Shown here: positions 12,344-21,863 of the stretch, piece by piece
Position numbering within the stretch: the first letter of the stretch is position 1
Layout of the letters: the number at the start of each line of letters is the position of its first letter
From: Neokomagataea tanensis
GTDB taxonomy: Bacteria > Pseudomonadota > Alphaproteobacteria > Acetobacterales > Acetobacteraceae
DNA: 64,000 nt
Direction: 5' to 3'
NCBI RefSeq assembly: GCF_006542335.1
Contig: NZ_CP032485.1
Location: 660,001-724,000 of the forward strand
Program-made: the position numbers and the translations under genes
Notes under the pieces: model-generated
Database searches by the model: none
What the model was told of the DNA's origin: nothing
What the model saw: only the letters and a program-made list of their open reading frames with translations

Positions 12344-12895
12344 TTAGAAGACGCCGAGGAAATGGCCCGTTTTCTTCGTGACTGTAGGCGTAGCACCTGT
12401 GGTTGCCTTACGGCCAAGAGCAGTGTTCTCACGGATGCGGCGGTTTTCGCCATCTCCGTCCACAACGCCACCAGCCTTACCACCGGACCAGAACATCAGG
12501 TTATCAACAAAACCCGCATCTGCGTTGCCCAGCTCAGCATTATCAGACGCACGTGACGCTTGGGTAGCTTGCGCGACCAGAGATGTCTGGCCTGCGCTTT
12601 CGCTGCCCACAACAGGGTGCAGAGCTGTGTCAGGTGAAAGCGTTTCCAGCGCTTGCAGACGCGGGCTCTCGTCCGGGCGGTGAGCATCAGCGGCACCGGG
12701 GAGTTGCATCTTCTCTGACGGCGGCATTGAAAGCGGCGCACGGGTCGTGACCGTGTACTCGTCGGGCATGATGCGTTCCATGCCGAAAGCACGCGTCACG
12801 TCATCCCCCGAACAGCCGGCGAGCATTACTCCAAAAGAAGCAACAGCACCAATCTGGGCACATAAACGAACGGAAGGAATACGAAAAAAGCGCAT
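12344..12895 (-). CDS. BamF-like (DUF3035) lipoprotein
   Basis: 183-residue lipoprotein. A signal peptide ends in LAGC (about residues 25-28), followed by RAFGMERIMPDEYTV and RAPLSMPP, the DUF3035 pattern. In Caulobacter this family is BamF, an accessory part of the outer-membrane beta-barrel assembly complex. The start is ATG 12895 (MRFFRIPS); an upstream in-frame extension would spoil the signal peptide. It follows lspA in the ileS-lspA-bamF order common in alphaproteobacteria. Family assignment is from motif memory. Confidence 0.78.
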   Translation of the reverse strand: MRFFRIPSVRLCAQIGAVASFGVMLAGCSGDDVTRAFGMERIMPDEYTVTTRAPLSMPPSEKMQLPGAADAHRPDESPRLQALETLSPDTALHPVVGSESAGQTSLVAQATQASRASDNAELGNADAGFVDNLMFWSGGKAGGVVDGDGENRRIRENTALGRKATTGATPTVTKKTGHFLGVF

Positions 12896-13006
12896 GGTCA
12901 GACCCTGAAAGGCGATCACAATTCAAATACTCCTACCGTTCTAAGCCCCATGGGGCAAGCTATGCAGCACATTTGGCAGCATCTTATGGCTGTCTTTTCC
13001 GCATAA

Positions 13007-13519
13007 TCACTGCGCAGAACGCTGCCTTTCGGACAGAAAACTATCCAGCATCCATACTGCGACACCACAAACGATACCCGAATCTGCGACGTTGAACACG
13101 TACCATGACCACCCAAAAGCATGGGCATGCAAGAAATCAACCACGGCGCCATAGCGCACGCGATCAATCACATTGCCTATGGCTCCGCCAGCAATCGCCC
13201 CAGCCGCACCAGCAACAAGCACGCGCGACGTGCGCGCAACGCATACCAAGAGCAGGACAACGGCTACGAGCGACACAGCTTCAAAAATAAGCGGCCCCTT
13301 ATTTCCCAAGCCACCAAACATGCCGAACGTAACCGCATGGTTCCAGACCATCGTAAAGTTCAGGAACGGCAAGATTTGCACGGACCCACGCGCCGGGAGG
13401 TCATAACCATAAAGAATCCAGTTCTTGCTCAGCTGATCAGCCGCCAGAACGAGAAACAAAAAGATGACCCCCAGCGTAATACGCTTCAAACGCCCTTGCC
13501 GCTGAGCTTTAACCTCCAT
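13007..13519 (-). CDS. lspA: Lipoprotein signal peptidase II
   Basis: Inner-membrane aspartyl protease that cleaves prolipoprotein signal peptides after diacylglyceryl transfer. 170 residues with four membrane helices; the catalytic aspartates lie in GNVIDR and in FNVADSGI. The N-terminal ADQLSKNWI is also typical. ATG 13519 overlaps the ileS stop (TGATGG), so the longer in-frame start at 13549 inside ileS is unlikely. The product would process the many lipoproteins encoded nearby. Confidence 0.95.
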   Translation of the reverse strand: MEVKAQRQGRLKRITLGVIFLFLVLAADQLSKNWILYGYDLPARGSVQILPFLNFTMVWNHAVTFGMFGGLGNKGPLIFEAVSLVAVVLLLVCVARTSRVLVAGAAGAIAGGAIGNVIDRVRYGAVVDFLHAHAFGWSWYVFNVADSGIVCGVAVWMLDSFLSERQRSAQ

Positions 13520-16380
13520 CACGCCACCACGCTTACACAACGGCGGCATAGAGCGGAGTGCTCTTCATGTTCACCGACTTCTGGAAGAACCTTCCAGCAG
13601 CGTGCACATTTTTCACCGTCGGCGCGCTCCACTTTAGGTGCGCCATGGCCACCCTCAGCCTCTACCAGCGTAGCGTGCGACGTGATGAGCAGTTCAGCCC
13701 AGTCGAGAGATGCACCACCGAAGCGTGAACGCTCCTCTGCTGTGAGCGGCAGCGTAACCTGCGCTTCAAGCGATGACCCGATGACCCCGTCACGGCGCGC
13801 TGTCTCAAGTTCCGTCGTAACAATGCGGCGATAGGCACGGATGTGCTCCCATGCTTCCCCTAGTGCTGCATCATGCCATTCCGCTGCCGGCTCAAAGAAA
13901 GCCGCGAGATGGATGCTGTTTTCATCACCAAAACGGGCCTGCCATGCCTCTTCTGCTGTGAAGACCAGTACCGGAGCCAACCAAGTGCACAGCGCACGAT
14001 GCAACACATCAAGCACCGTACGAACGGCGCGGCGCGTCGGGTCGGACGGCGCATCACAGTACAATACGTCTTTACGAATATCGAAATAGAACGCTGACAG
14101 ATCAGTCGTGCAGAAACCATGTAGCGCCGGATAGACACCAACCCATTGATGGGTTTCCACCGCGCGAGCAATCAATCCGTGCAACTCGGACAGACGGTGC
14201 AGAATGTAGCGCTCCAGCGGCGGCAGCTCTGCGTGGGGGACAATCTCCTCCTCAGCAAAACCTTCTAAGGCGCCGAGCAACCAACGCAGAGTGTTCCGCA
14301 ACCGACGATACAATTCGCCCTGCTGCTTAAGGATCTCATTGCCAATGCGCAGATCTTCATTCGTATCCGAGTTCAAAATCCAAAGACGCAGAATATCTGC
14401 CCCCAATGAATTCCAAACATCGGCAGGAGCGACAACATTGCCCAAGGACTTGGACATTTTGCGCCCTTGTTCATCCAACACAAAGCCGTTCGTCACAACA
14501 GCCTTATACGGAGAAACACCCCGTGTCCCGACGCCTTCCAGCAGAGATGACTGGAACCAACCGCGATGCTGATCTGACCCTTCAAGATACAGATCAGCAG
14601 GAACATTCATGTTCTCCTGACCTTCAATGAAGGTATGGCTCGAACCTGATTCAAACCACACATCCACAATATCGAAGACTTGCTCATAATCCGCCGGATC
14701 ACGCCCTTCGCCGAGGAATTGTGCTGGATCGGCCTCGTACCAGATATCCGCACCCTTTTCCTTGAACGCATCGACAATCCGCGCCATCACGGCTGGATCA
14801 CGCAGCACTTCGCCCGTCCGCTTTTCAACGAATACAGCGATAGGCACACCCCACGCACGCTGGCGCGAAATGCACCAATCTGGGCGCTGTTCGACCATTG
14901 ATGTAAGACGGCGGCGTGCTGATTCGGGCACAAACGTCACATCATCCAGCGCTTTTAGTGATTTTTCGCGCAGCTTTTGCTCGCCATCCATGGCGATAAA
15001 CCACTGAGGCGTAGCGCGGTAGATGATTGGCGCTTTTGACCGCCATGAATGCGGATATGAGTGCAGAACCTTACTACGTGCCATGAGGCCAGTTGCAGCA
15101 CCTCCGGCGCGCTCAGCCTCATCTCGTGCCTCATCCAGCAAAGCACACACCGGGTCAGACGCTTTGAACACGTGCGTCCCGGCCAAATGCGGTACCCAAG
15201 CAGCGTAGCGCCCGTCATCCAGCACTAACTCTGGCACTTCAATGCCATTCGCACGACTGACAATAAAGTCATCCACACCGTGAGATGGAGCCGTATGCAC
15301 AAGGCCCGTACCCGCATCCGTCGTTACGAAGTCAGCGGATAACAAGGGTACGTCATGTTCATAACCACGGCCGCGCCATGGATGGGCGCAGACCACACCC
15401 GCCAATGCACTGCCGGGCAACGTGTACAGCACGTGATGCGCAGCAATACCAACTTGCTGACAGAAACCCTCAGCCAGATCTTCCGCTACAAGCAGCTTCG
15501 CCCCTGACGGAACCTTACTACCCTCAGCAGTTTCATCCGCGCGTAAAACGACATAGGTGATGTCCGGGCCGAAAGTGATGGCGCGGTTTGCTGGCATTGT
15601 CCACGGCGTCGTGGTCCAAATCACCGCAGATACGTCCGTTAATGCTTTGCCGGGCGTCGTATCTTTTACGACCGGAAAAGCCACGTGAATCGTGGTGGAT
15701 TCGATGTCGTGATATTCAATTTCTGCTTCAGCCAGAGCTGTTTTCTCAACAGGGCTCCACATGACAGGACGCAAACCACGGTACAGACCGCCATTCAGCA
15801 AAAAGCGTCCAATCTCTTGGACGATCTTTGCCTCTGACTCGAAATCCATAGTGACGTAGCGATGCGCCCACTCAGCTTGTACGCCAAGACGCTTAAAATC
15901 TTCTGCCTGTTTTGCAACCCATTGAGCCGCATATTCACGACACTCAGCACGGAACTGCAGTAAAGGCACCTCGTCCTTATTTTTACCCGCTTTGCGGTAC
16001 TGCTCTTCGATGCGCCACTCAATCGGCAAGCCGTGGCAGTCCCAACCCGGCTGATAACGCACAGCATAACCTGCCATGCGATGTGCGCGATTAACCACAT
16101 CCTTCATGACCTTGTTCAGGGCATGGCCAATATGGATATGACCGTTCGCATAAGGAGGACCATCGTGCAGGGTGAAAACTGGGCGCCCGGCTTCCGCTTT
16201 TCTAATATGTCCGTCTAAGTCCATTGCCTCCCAGCGGGCCAAAGTTTCTGGCTCACGCTTGGGTAGGCCACCGCGCATTGGAAACGCTGTACGTGGCAAA
16301 AACACCGTATCGCGATAGCGGTCTTGTTGTTCTTTAAAACTGGCGTCGGACATGAAAAACGGCCCCGTCTGGTCAGACAT
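13519..16380 (-). CDS. ileS: Isoleucyl-tRNA synthetase
   Basis: Charges tRNA-Ile. 953 residues, the family length. It has the class I HIGH motif as HIHIGHALNK near residue 80, the editing domain, KMSKS as GRKMSKSLGN near residue 620, and a C-terminal zinc finger (CARCW...CRRC) in the last 30 residues. Starts at 16380 or nine codons later (MSDASFKEQQ) are both possible. It leads the ileS-lspA-bamF operon. Confidence 0.98.
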   Translation of the reverse strand: MSDQTGPFFMSDASFKEQQDRYRDTVFLPRTAFPMRGGLPKREPETLARWEAMDLDGHIRKAEAGRPVFTLHDGPPYANGHIHIGHALNKVMKDVVNRAHRMAGYAVRYQPGWDCHGLPIEWRIEEQYRKAGKNKDEVPLLQFRAECREYAAQWVAKQAEDFKRLGVQAEWAHRYVTMDFESEAKIVQEIGRFLLNGGLYRGLRPVMWSPVEKTALAEAEIEYHDIESTTIHVAFPVVKDTTPGKALTDVSAVIWTTTPWTMPANRAITFGPDITYVVLRADETAEGSKVPSGAKLLVAEDLAEGFCQQVGIAAHHVLYTLPGSALAGVVCAHPWRGRGYEHDVPLLSADFVTTDAGTGLVHTAPSHGVDDFIVSRANGIEVPELVLDDGRYAAWVPHLAGTHVFKASDPVCALLDEARDEAERAGGAATGLMARSKVLHSYPHSWRSKAPIIYRATPQWFIAMDGEQKLREKSLKALDDVTFVPESARRRLTSMVEQRPDWCISRQRAWGVPIAVFVEKRTGEVLRDPAVMARIVDAFKEKGADIWYEADPAQFLGEGRDPADYEQVFDIVDVWFESGSSHTFIEGQENMNVPADLYLEGSDQHRGWFQSSLLEGVGTRGVSPYKAVVTNGFVLDEQGRKMSKSLGNVVAPADVWNSLGADILRLWILNSDTNEDLRIGNEILKQQGELYRRLRNTLRWLLGALEGFAEEEIVPHAELPPLERYILHRLSELHGLIARAVETHQWVGVYPALHGFCTTDLSAFYFDIRKDVLYCDAPSDPTRRAVRTVLDVLHRALCTWLAPVLVFTAEEAWQARFGDENSIHLAAFFEPAAEWHDAALGEAWEHIRAYRRIVTTELETARRDGVIGSSLEAQVTLPLTAEERSRFGGASLDWAELLITSHATLVEAEGGHGAPKVERADGEKCARCWKVLPEVGEHEEHSALCRRCVSVVA

Positions 16381-16597
16381 AAAAGCAAATGTGCTTCATA
16401 TGGGGAGCCAGAAGCAATCCGGTCAAGCCCAGCGCCTATTTACTGAGCCATTCGGCGCATTTTTAGCATCGCCAGCAGCTATTACGCGTGCCTTTTTGCC
16501 TTACCTGCGACGAACATGCCTGCATTTCGTCTATTTTTGACTGCGCCAGCGTCTAGCCCACGACTTGCGCCCTGACCCACACAAAGCCGTAAAACGC

Positions 16598-16630
16598 AAA
16601 AAGCCCCTCCGTTTACTGGAGGGGCTTTTC
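16598..16630 (-). terminator. Intrinsic terminator after the TonB-dependent receptor gene
   Basis: A 12-bp perfect stem AAAAGCCCCTCC/GGAGGGGCTTTT with a 7-base loop. On the minus strand it is followed by a T-run; it begins 17 bases past the receptor stop. The 250 bases between it and ileS hold nothing else that I recognise. Confidence 0.9.
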
Positions 16631-16646
16631 TGCTCAATGAACGCTC

Positions 16647-19175
16647 TCAGAAAGATGCGTTCACGCGGCCGAAGTAATAAGCGCCAGTGAATGGGATCTG
16701 ACCCGAGAACTGGTCGTACATGCTGCCGCCAGCCTGTGTCAGCTCACCCGGCAGTTTGCGAGGGCGAACATTGAAGATGTTGTTAGCACCAACAGAAGCA
16801 TGGATGCGGTCTGTCACACGGTAGCCAATTTCCAGATCCGTCAACCAGCGTGGCGTGTTCTTAAACTGTGCAAAGCACGAGTTCGAGTAACGCAGCGCAC
16901 CACCCTTGGAGCATGTTGCAGAAGCAGGCGTCCAATCTTGGTACGTCATCATCGCTGTCGTCTCACCGTAACGGCTCTGACGCAGGTTTACGTCCCATTT
17001 TCCAACCGTCCACAATGCGTTCAGGATCAGCTTGCTGCGCGGCGTTGCGGTCGTCAGATACGCGATGTCCTGCTCGTTCAGCAGAGGTTGACCAAGGTTC
17101 GACATACCGTTGTGATGCAAACGTGTACGGTTAAGGTTGAATGCCGCCGTCAAGCTGACATTGCCATAGTCCCGCATACGAACGAGGTAGTCTGCCTTAA
17201 TATCCATACCCTGAGTACGGGTAGATGCACCGTTGGACAGGAAGAAAGCCGAAGAGTTTGCAATGTTATTTGCCGTCGGCGTGATATCGAAGCCAAAGGA
17301 GCGAATAGCGTCGAGAGCGGACTGCCCCTTAACCGTACCGCCCTGCACAATACGATCACGCAGGTTGATCTGGTAAGCGTCAACCTCAACATGCAAGCCA
17401 TGCAGTGGTTCAGCCGTAAAGCCGAGGCTTGCATTAGTAGAACGCTCTGGCTTCAAACCGGTCGCGCCGAGTGAACGCGCACCAGCAGATTCCACCGGCA
17501 ACTGACCAGCGACACTGCCACTACCCGCAAACGTGTTCAGGCGGCTGAAATGAGCTTCCTGCAAGGTCGGAGCACGGAAACCGTTGCTGATTGTACCACG
17601 GACAGCAAAGCGCGGTGTAAAGTCATAACGCGCAGAGATTTTGCCGTTCTCTGTGTTCTGGGTGTTGGTGTAATACTCGTAACGGCCCGCTACATCGATC
17701 TGAAGTTTCTGCGTCGGGTGGAACGTCGCATCAACATAAGCAGAGTAAACGTTACGGAACCACGTACCCGCTGACTGCGGTGGGATACCTGTATGCTCAA
17801 CCGGTCCACCATAGAGGTAAGACTCAGGGTTACCTGCTACGATCTGGTAGCGATCCAAACGGTGCTCACCACCAAATGCCAAATTTACAGGCAGGACATT
17901 AGCAATCGTAAAGGCACGGCGCAGATCAAGATTGTTAGTCCATTGTGCGTTCTTCTGGGTGTAATCCCAGAACTTGGTCGGGGAGTAACCCTTCGCACTG
18001 ATCATACCCAAGTTAACAACATCACGGATGCTGATACGAGAGTTGTTGCCGCCGTAAACTGACGAGAAATCCCAGTCAAAGCCAAACAAATTCTGTCCGC
18101 GCAGACCGAGAAGCGCTGAATAATCCAACTCGTCATCTGCTGTGATGGGGCGAAGGCCATCTGGGAAGTAACCTGGCACAACATATGGGCGCTTATAAGC
18201 ACGCATTTCTGCGTGGCGATACGCCAACATGCTCTGACCGTAGAGTTCAATGCCTTGTGTGATGGGCTTGGCAAAGTTGATGCCCAGATTCTCACGCGTT
18301 TCTTTTGGCGTGCTCAGATAGTCAGTCTGACGACCCTTCCAAGATTGGTTGGCACCGTTCTTTACGAAGTAGTTTCTGGTGTCAGCACCGGCTGGCCAGT
18401 AGCCAAGCAAAGCATGGTCAGGGCCCCACGCAATGGTGTGATCCGTGTGGTAAAACTGTGCGCCGATATGAATATAGCCATCGGAACCAAGCTTCAAACC
18501 GCCATCAGCATCCAGCTGATACTGCACACCATCGCCATTATAAGCGTTTGCGCCAGTTTGCGCGCTCAGGTTCAGGCCATGATCTTTCTTCTTGGTGATG
18601 ATGTTCACCACACCGGCAATGGCGTCTGAACCGTACATAGCCGCTGCGCCATCTTCCAGCACCTCGATATGGTCGATCATGTTGCCGGGAATCATGTTCA
18701 AGTCTACGCCGGAAGACGCGAACTGAGGACCAGACTTCTGAACAATGTTCGCCGTTGTATGGCGGCGCTTACCATCGACCAGAACAAGCGTCTCGTTCGG
18801 GTTCAGACCACGCATCTGGATCGAAGCGACCAATGAGTTGGTGTTCGAACCGCGAGCACTCATCGTAATGGATGGGTAAGTCCGCGTCAGAGCATTGGAA
18901 ACATTCAGTTCACCTGAACGCGCCAAAGTTGCCGCTGAGATCAAGGCAATCGGACTGATGCTTTGACGTGCCTTAACATGCGAAGCGCGCGTACCTGTGA
19001 CGATAACCTGCTCTTGAGTATCGCTGTTACGCGACGTTGGATGAGCATGCGCTTTGTGAGCTGTCGCTACAGGCTTCACAGCTGCTTTTTGCTTTGTTTC
19101 CGCCCATGCTCCTGCTGAGAAAAGCATAGGTGTACACGCTGACGTCGCGACCAAAAGTAATTTTACTTTTTTCAC
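16647..19175 (-). CDS. TonB-dependent outer-membrane receptor
   Basis: 842-residue active importer. A signal peptide ends near AWA (residues 23-25), then a His/Ala-rich linker and a TonB-box-like EQVIVTGTR. The plug domain has RGLNPNETLVLVDGKRR and AMYGSDAIAGVVNIITKKK, and the long barrel ends in an aromatic residue (NASF). The substrate cannot be told from sequence. It is a single-gene unit with a strong terminator and a long AT-rich upstream region with two small palindromes. No riboswitch was recognised upstream. Confidence 0.93.
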   Translation of the reverse strand: MKKVKLLLVATSACTPMLFSAGAWAETKQKAAVKPVATAHKAHAHPTSRNSDTQEQVIVTGTRASHVKARQSISPIALISAATLARSGELNVSNALTRTYPSITMSARGSNTNSLVASIQMRGLNPNETLVLVDGKRRHTTANIVQKSGPQFASSGVDLNMIPGNMIDHIEVLEDGAAAMYGSDAIAGVVNIITKKKDHGLNLSAQTGANAYNGDGVQYQLDADGGLKLGSDGYIHIGAQFYHTDHTIAWGPDHALLGYWPAGADTRNYFVKNGANQSWKGRQTDYLSTPKETRENLGINFAKPITQGIELYGQSMLAYRHAEMRAYKRPYVVPGYFPDGLRPITADDELDYSALLGLRGQNLFGFDWDFSSVYGGNNSRISIRDVVNLGMISAKGYSPTKFWDYTQKNAQWTNNLDLRRAFTIANVLPVNLAFGGEHRLDRYQIVAGNPESYLYGGPVEHTGIPPQSAGTWFRNVYSAYVDATFHPTQKLQIDVAGRYEYYTNTQNTENGKISARYDFTPRFAVRGTISNGFRAPTLQEAHFSRLNTFAGSGSVAGQLPVESAGARSLGATGLKPERSTNASLGFTAEPLHGLHVEVDAYQINLRDRIVQGGTVKGQSALDAIRSFGFDITPTANNIANSSAFFLSNGASTRTQGMDIKADYLVRMRDYGNVSLTAAFNLNRTRLHHNGMSNLGQPLLNEQDIAYLTTATPRSKLILNALWTVGKWDVNLRQSRYGETTAMMTYQDWTPASATCSKGGALRYSNSCFAQFKNTPRWLTDLEIGYRVTDRIHASVGANNIFNVRPRKLPGELTQAGGSMYDQFSGQIPFTGAYYFGRVNASF

Positions 19176-19236
19176 GAATAACTCCAGATCAGGGAATATT
19201 TCTGTTTCTGAAGCGCGATTTAATGAAGCTGAAAAC

Positions 19237-19294
19237 GTAACAAAAGTTACAGTTTTAAGTCATCGAAATATATTGGTCATATGTTGCACAACAT
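19237..19294. promoter_or_regulatory. Two small palindromes upstream of the TonB receptor
   Basis: GTAAC-AAAA-GTTAC at 19237-19250 and ATGTTG-CA-CAACAT at 19281-19294 lie 62-120 bases before the receptor start in AT-rich DNA. Either could be an operator. Neither matches the Fur box well enough to name a regulator. Confidence 0.4.
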
Positions 19295-19665
19295 GTCTTA
19301 AGCCTTAGAAAATCTGGATATTTTTTTGCCGAACTTAATTTTTCATTCTCTCGAAGGGTACGTCGTAAAATTGCTTTCTTTTCAATTATTTAAATAAATT
19401 TTACAAAATGTGTTTCTAGAATTCGCTCTGTATCAAAGCCCTGCCGGGGGGCAGTGCGCAACTGGACCTCCTTTAAAAAGCGCTATTGAGAAGCTTAGCC
19501 CCACACCGACAGCACCCGTATTGACCTTATTGCGTGTCCTAAAAGACACAACACTTTGTAGGCTCAAGAGAGAACGCATGCCGGGATCCCCAAACACATG
19601 AAAACAAGACGTTAGACGTGATGGCCTTACGCTTATTGTCCCGGCATAAAAAACGAATCGCGGTT
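19295..19665. other. Intergenic region between TonB receptor and ribF
   Basis: About 370 bases without a supported gene. The left half is AT-rich and probably promoter DNA for the minus-strand receptor. A CTGCC-GGGG-GGCAG hairpin lies near 19440. An open frame at 19410-19601 has no recognisable features and no ribosome site. Confidence 0.5.
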
Positions 19666-20592
19666 TTAGCGTGATGATAGAATTTTACGCGCTTGCGCTG
19701 CGTCTTGGGCGATCTGTGCTTTCAACGCATCAAGACTATCGAAGCGGCACTCTTCCCGCATGAGACATACCAATGCGACCGACAAGATCTGACCGTATAG
19801 GTCGCCAGAAAAATCAAACAAATGAACTTCTAGGCGGCTCTCTTGGCCATCATTAATCGTAGGCCTGCGTCCAATATTAGCAACGCCCGGCAGGACACGG
19901 CCATCCGGCAAGGTAACCCACACAGCATAAACGCCACGTGCCGGCTCAATATGCTGACCCAAGGGTATATTTGCCGTAGGAAAGCCAAGCAGCCTTCCAC
20001 GCTGGTCCCCGTGAACAACCGGACCGACAATGCTCCACAATCGCCCCAACTCCATTGCCGCCCGCTCGGGATAACCTTCCTGTAAGAGACGACGTATGCG
20101 ACTGGACGAGATAGGGCCGTTATCATCCGTCAGCTGCGGAACAATACTAAGGCCGACACCATGTTCTGTGAGCAGATGCTCCAACCGAGCCGTATCTCCG
20201 CCCCGGCGATGCCCGAATGCAAAATCCGCGCCGCACGCAACGTGCTGAACGCCTAGCGCGTTAATTAGGACATCTTTGACAAATTCTTCCGCCCCAAGAT
20301 GCGAGAACTCTGCGTCAAATGCCAATTGAAAAACGGACTCAACGCCCTGCTCCTGCAGGGCGTTGGCCCTGACATTTGGCAGCATCAGGCGAAAAGCCGG
20401 ATCTTGCGGGCGAAATAAAGCCCGCGGGTGCGGGTCAAAAGTTACAACAGAAAGTGGACGGTCCGGCCGAGCCGTACGCAGCGTATTCAAGACATGCACA
20501 TGCCCTCTGTGCACGCCATCAAAATTACCTAATGCTGCGACCGTACCGCGCGCCTGCGCCGGAACAGCGCGCCAGTCAGTGTAGACGCTCAT
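19666..20592 (-). CDS. ribF: Bifunctional riboflavin kinase / FAD synthetase
   Basis: Makes FMN and then FAD from riboflavin. 308 residues: an N-terminal nucleotidyltransferase domain with GNFDGVHRGHVHVL near residue 23 and the SSSRIRRLL region near 150 (here ISSSRIRRLLQEG), then a C-terminal flavokinase domain with GRLLGFPTANI. ATG 20592 overlaps the mtnC stop as ATGA, so it is the last gene of the recX-to-ribF operon. FAD and FMN are needed by the dehydrogenase and nitroreductase encoded further along. Confidence 0.97.
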   Translation of the reverse strand: MSVYTDWRAVPAQARGTVAALGNFDGVHRGHVHVLNTLRTARPDRPLSVVTFDPHPRALFRPQDPAFRLMLPNVRANALQEQGVESVFQLAFDAEFSHLGAEEFVKDVLINALGVQHVACGADFAFGHRRGGDTARLEHLLTEHGVGLSIVPQLTDDNGPISSSRIRRLLQEGYPERAAMELGRLWSIVGPVVHGDQRGRLLGFPTANIPLGQHIEPARGVYAVWVTLPDGRVLPGVANIGRRPTINDGQESRLEVHLFDFSGDLYGQILSVALVCLMREECRFDSLDALKAQIAQDAAQARKILSSR

Positions 20593-21281
20593 GCAAGAGC
20601 AGACCCAGCAAGGCCGAAATTCGCAGCCACTTCAGCAAGAGTTGCAGCCTGTGGCACGCCAACATGCGGCACAGTTGCATCTTGAGGGCGTACCAACTGA
20701 CAAACGGCTAACCCCGCTTCAATCGCGGCGTCCAGTTCAGCACCGATATCGGACAGGAACAAAATCTCTCCGGCCTCAACATTCAAAGCCTGAGCAATTT
20801 TCACATATGAAGTCGCGTCTTTTTTGCCACCCGTCGACAGGTCAAAAAACCCCTCAAACAAGCTGGTCACATCGCCTTGGGCGGTATGACCGTATAGAAG
20901 CTTCTGGGACGGAATCGAACCTGACGAATAAACAGCCAAACCCAGCCCAGCATCCTTCCAGGCCTTTAACGCGGGCAATACGTCCGCATAGAGATCTGCG
21001 CGAATTGTTCCATCCGCAAACCCCTGACGCCATGCAACCCCTTGCAGGGCTTTCAAGGGAGCAGCTTTTTCGTCGCGTGCCATCCACTCTTGGCAAACAT
21101 CAAGAGGATCACGGCCGGGAAAAGAACGTTCGATCTCACGTCGGGCATTTGCAACAGTTGGCTCTGACTGATCCGCCAGAACTGCTGGCAGGGCACGTGC
21201 CGCGTATGGAAACATCACGTCCTTGACGAAAGTGATCGGCAGTGTGGTGCCTTCAATATCCAGCAGAACAAAACGAATCAT
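20589..21281 (-). CDS. mtnC: Enolase-phosphatase E1 (methionine salvage)
   Basis: HAD-family enzyme that enolises and dephosphorylates 2,3-diketo-5-methylthiopentyl-1-phosphate to acireductone. 230 residues from ATG 21281, opening with MIRFVLLDIEGTTLPITFVKD, which holds the HAD nucleophile DIEGTT; YSSGSIPSQKLLYGH and LFLSDIGAELDAA follow. Its product is the substrate of MtnD, encoded just upstream in the operon. The longer in-frame N-terminus to 21431 would run into mtnD and is rejected. Confidence 0.96.
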   Translation of the reverse strand: MIRFVLLDIEGTTLPITFVKDVMFPYAARALPAVLADQSEPTVANARREIERSFPGRDPLDVCQEWMARDEKAAPLKALQGVAWRQGFADGTIRADLYADVLPALKAWKDAGLGLAVYSSGSIPSQKLLYGHTAQGDVTSLFEGFFDLSTGGKKDATSYVKIAQALNVEAGEILFLSDIGAELDAAIEAGLAVCQLVRPQDATVPHVGVPQAATLAEVAANFGLAGSALA

Positions 21282-21291
21282 AAAGCCTTCA

Positions 21292-21858
21292 TCAAATCTG
21301 GGCAGCTGTTGTGGGCACCACTTCTGCTGGGAAACGCTCAGCAATATCGTCCCCGGTGTAATCTGCGATCCAGCCCGTTTTATCGGTAAATACGCGCAGA
21401 GCAACAACATCAGGCGATGTACCCGCATCAAACCAATGCGGAATGCCCGTCGGGACAGAAATCAAATCGCCTTGTTCACAGAGAACGGAATAAACGCGGC
21501 CTTTGATGTGCAGCACGAAAGCGCCCTGCCCATGCACAAAGAACCTGACCTCGTCCTCGCTGTGAGTATGTTCAGATAAGAACTTTTGACGCAATTCTGG
21601 CAGGTTCGGCGTTTGCGCGTTAATGCGCACAACATCTGCACTCCCGGCGCCGGTCTCACCCATCAAAGCGTTGAGATACGGGCGATAAGCGTCCAATATA
21701 TCATCCGTTGAGGCGTCTTTTGCCGGCGTTACCGGCGCAGCCCAGCGCTCAAAACGAATGTTGTGCGGGCGCAGCGTCTCCGCAATTTCTCCGGGTGTGG
21801 AGAGATCAAGCAGAAGCTTTCCCGGTGCATCATCCCGGTAAACCGTCAAACGACTCAT
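21292..21858 (-). CDS. mtnD: Acireductone dioxygenase
   Basis: Cupin enzyme that oxidises acireductone with O2 to the keto acid precursor of methionine (Fe form), or off-pathway with another metal. 188 residues; the metal ligands are in EHTHSEDEVRFF (His, His, Glu) with the last His in GIPHWFDAG. The length fits the family. It sits between mtnB and mtnC with gaps of 5 and 10 bases. Whether it binds Fe or Ni cannot be read from sequence. Confidence 0.96.
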   Translation of the reverse strand: MSRLTVYRDDAPGKLLLDLSTPGEIAETLRPHNIRFERWAAPVTPAKDASTDDILDAYRPYLNALMGETGAGSADVVRINAQTPNLPELRQKFLSEHTHSEDEVRFFVHGQGAFVLHIKGRVYSVLCEQGDLISVPTGIPHWFDAGTSPDVVALRVFTDKTGWIADYTGDDIAERFPAEVVPTTAAQI

Positions 21859-21863
21859 GACAA

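Noticed and set aside
19176..19450. Possible cobalamin or FMN riboswitch upstream of the TonB receptor
   Set aside because: The conserved core boxes of those riboswitches are not present on the minus strand.
19410..19601. 63-residue open frame between the TonB receptor and ribF
   Set aside because: Starts at a GTG without a ribosome site, has no recognisable feature, and overlaps a hairpin.
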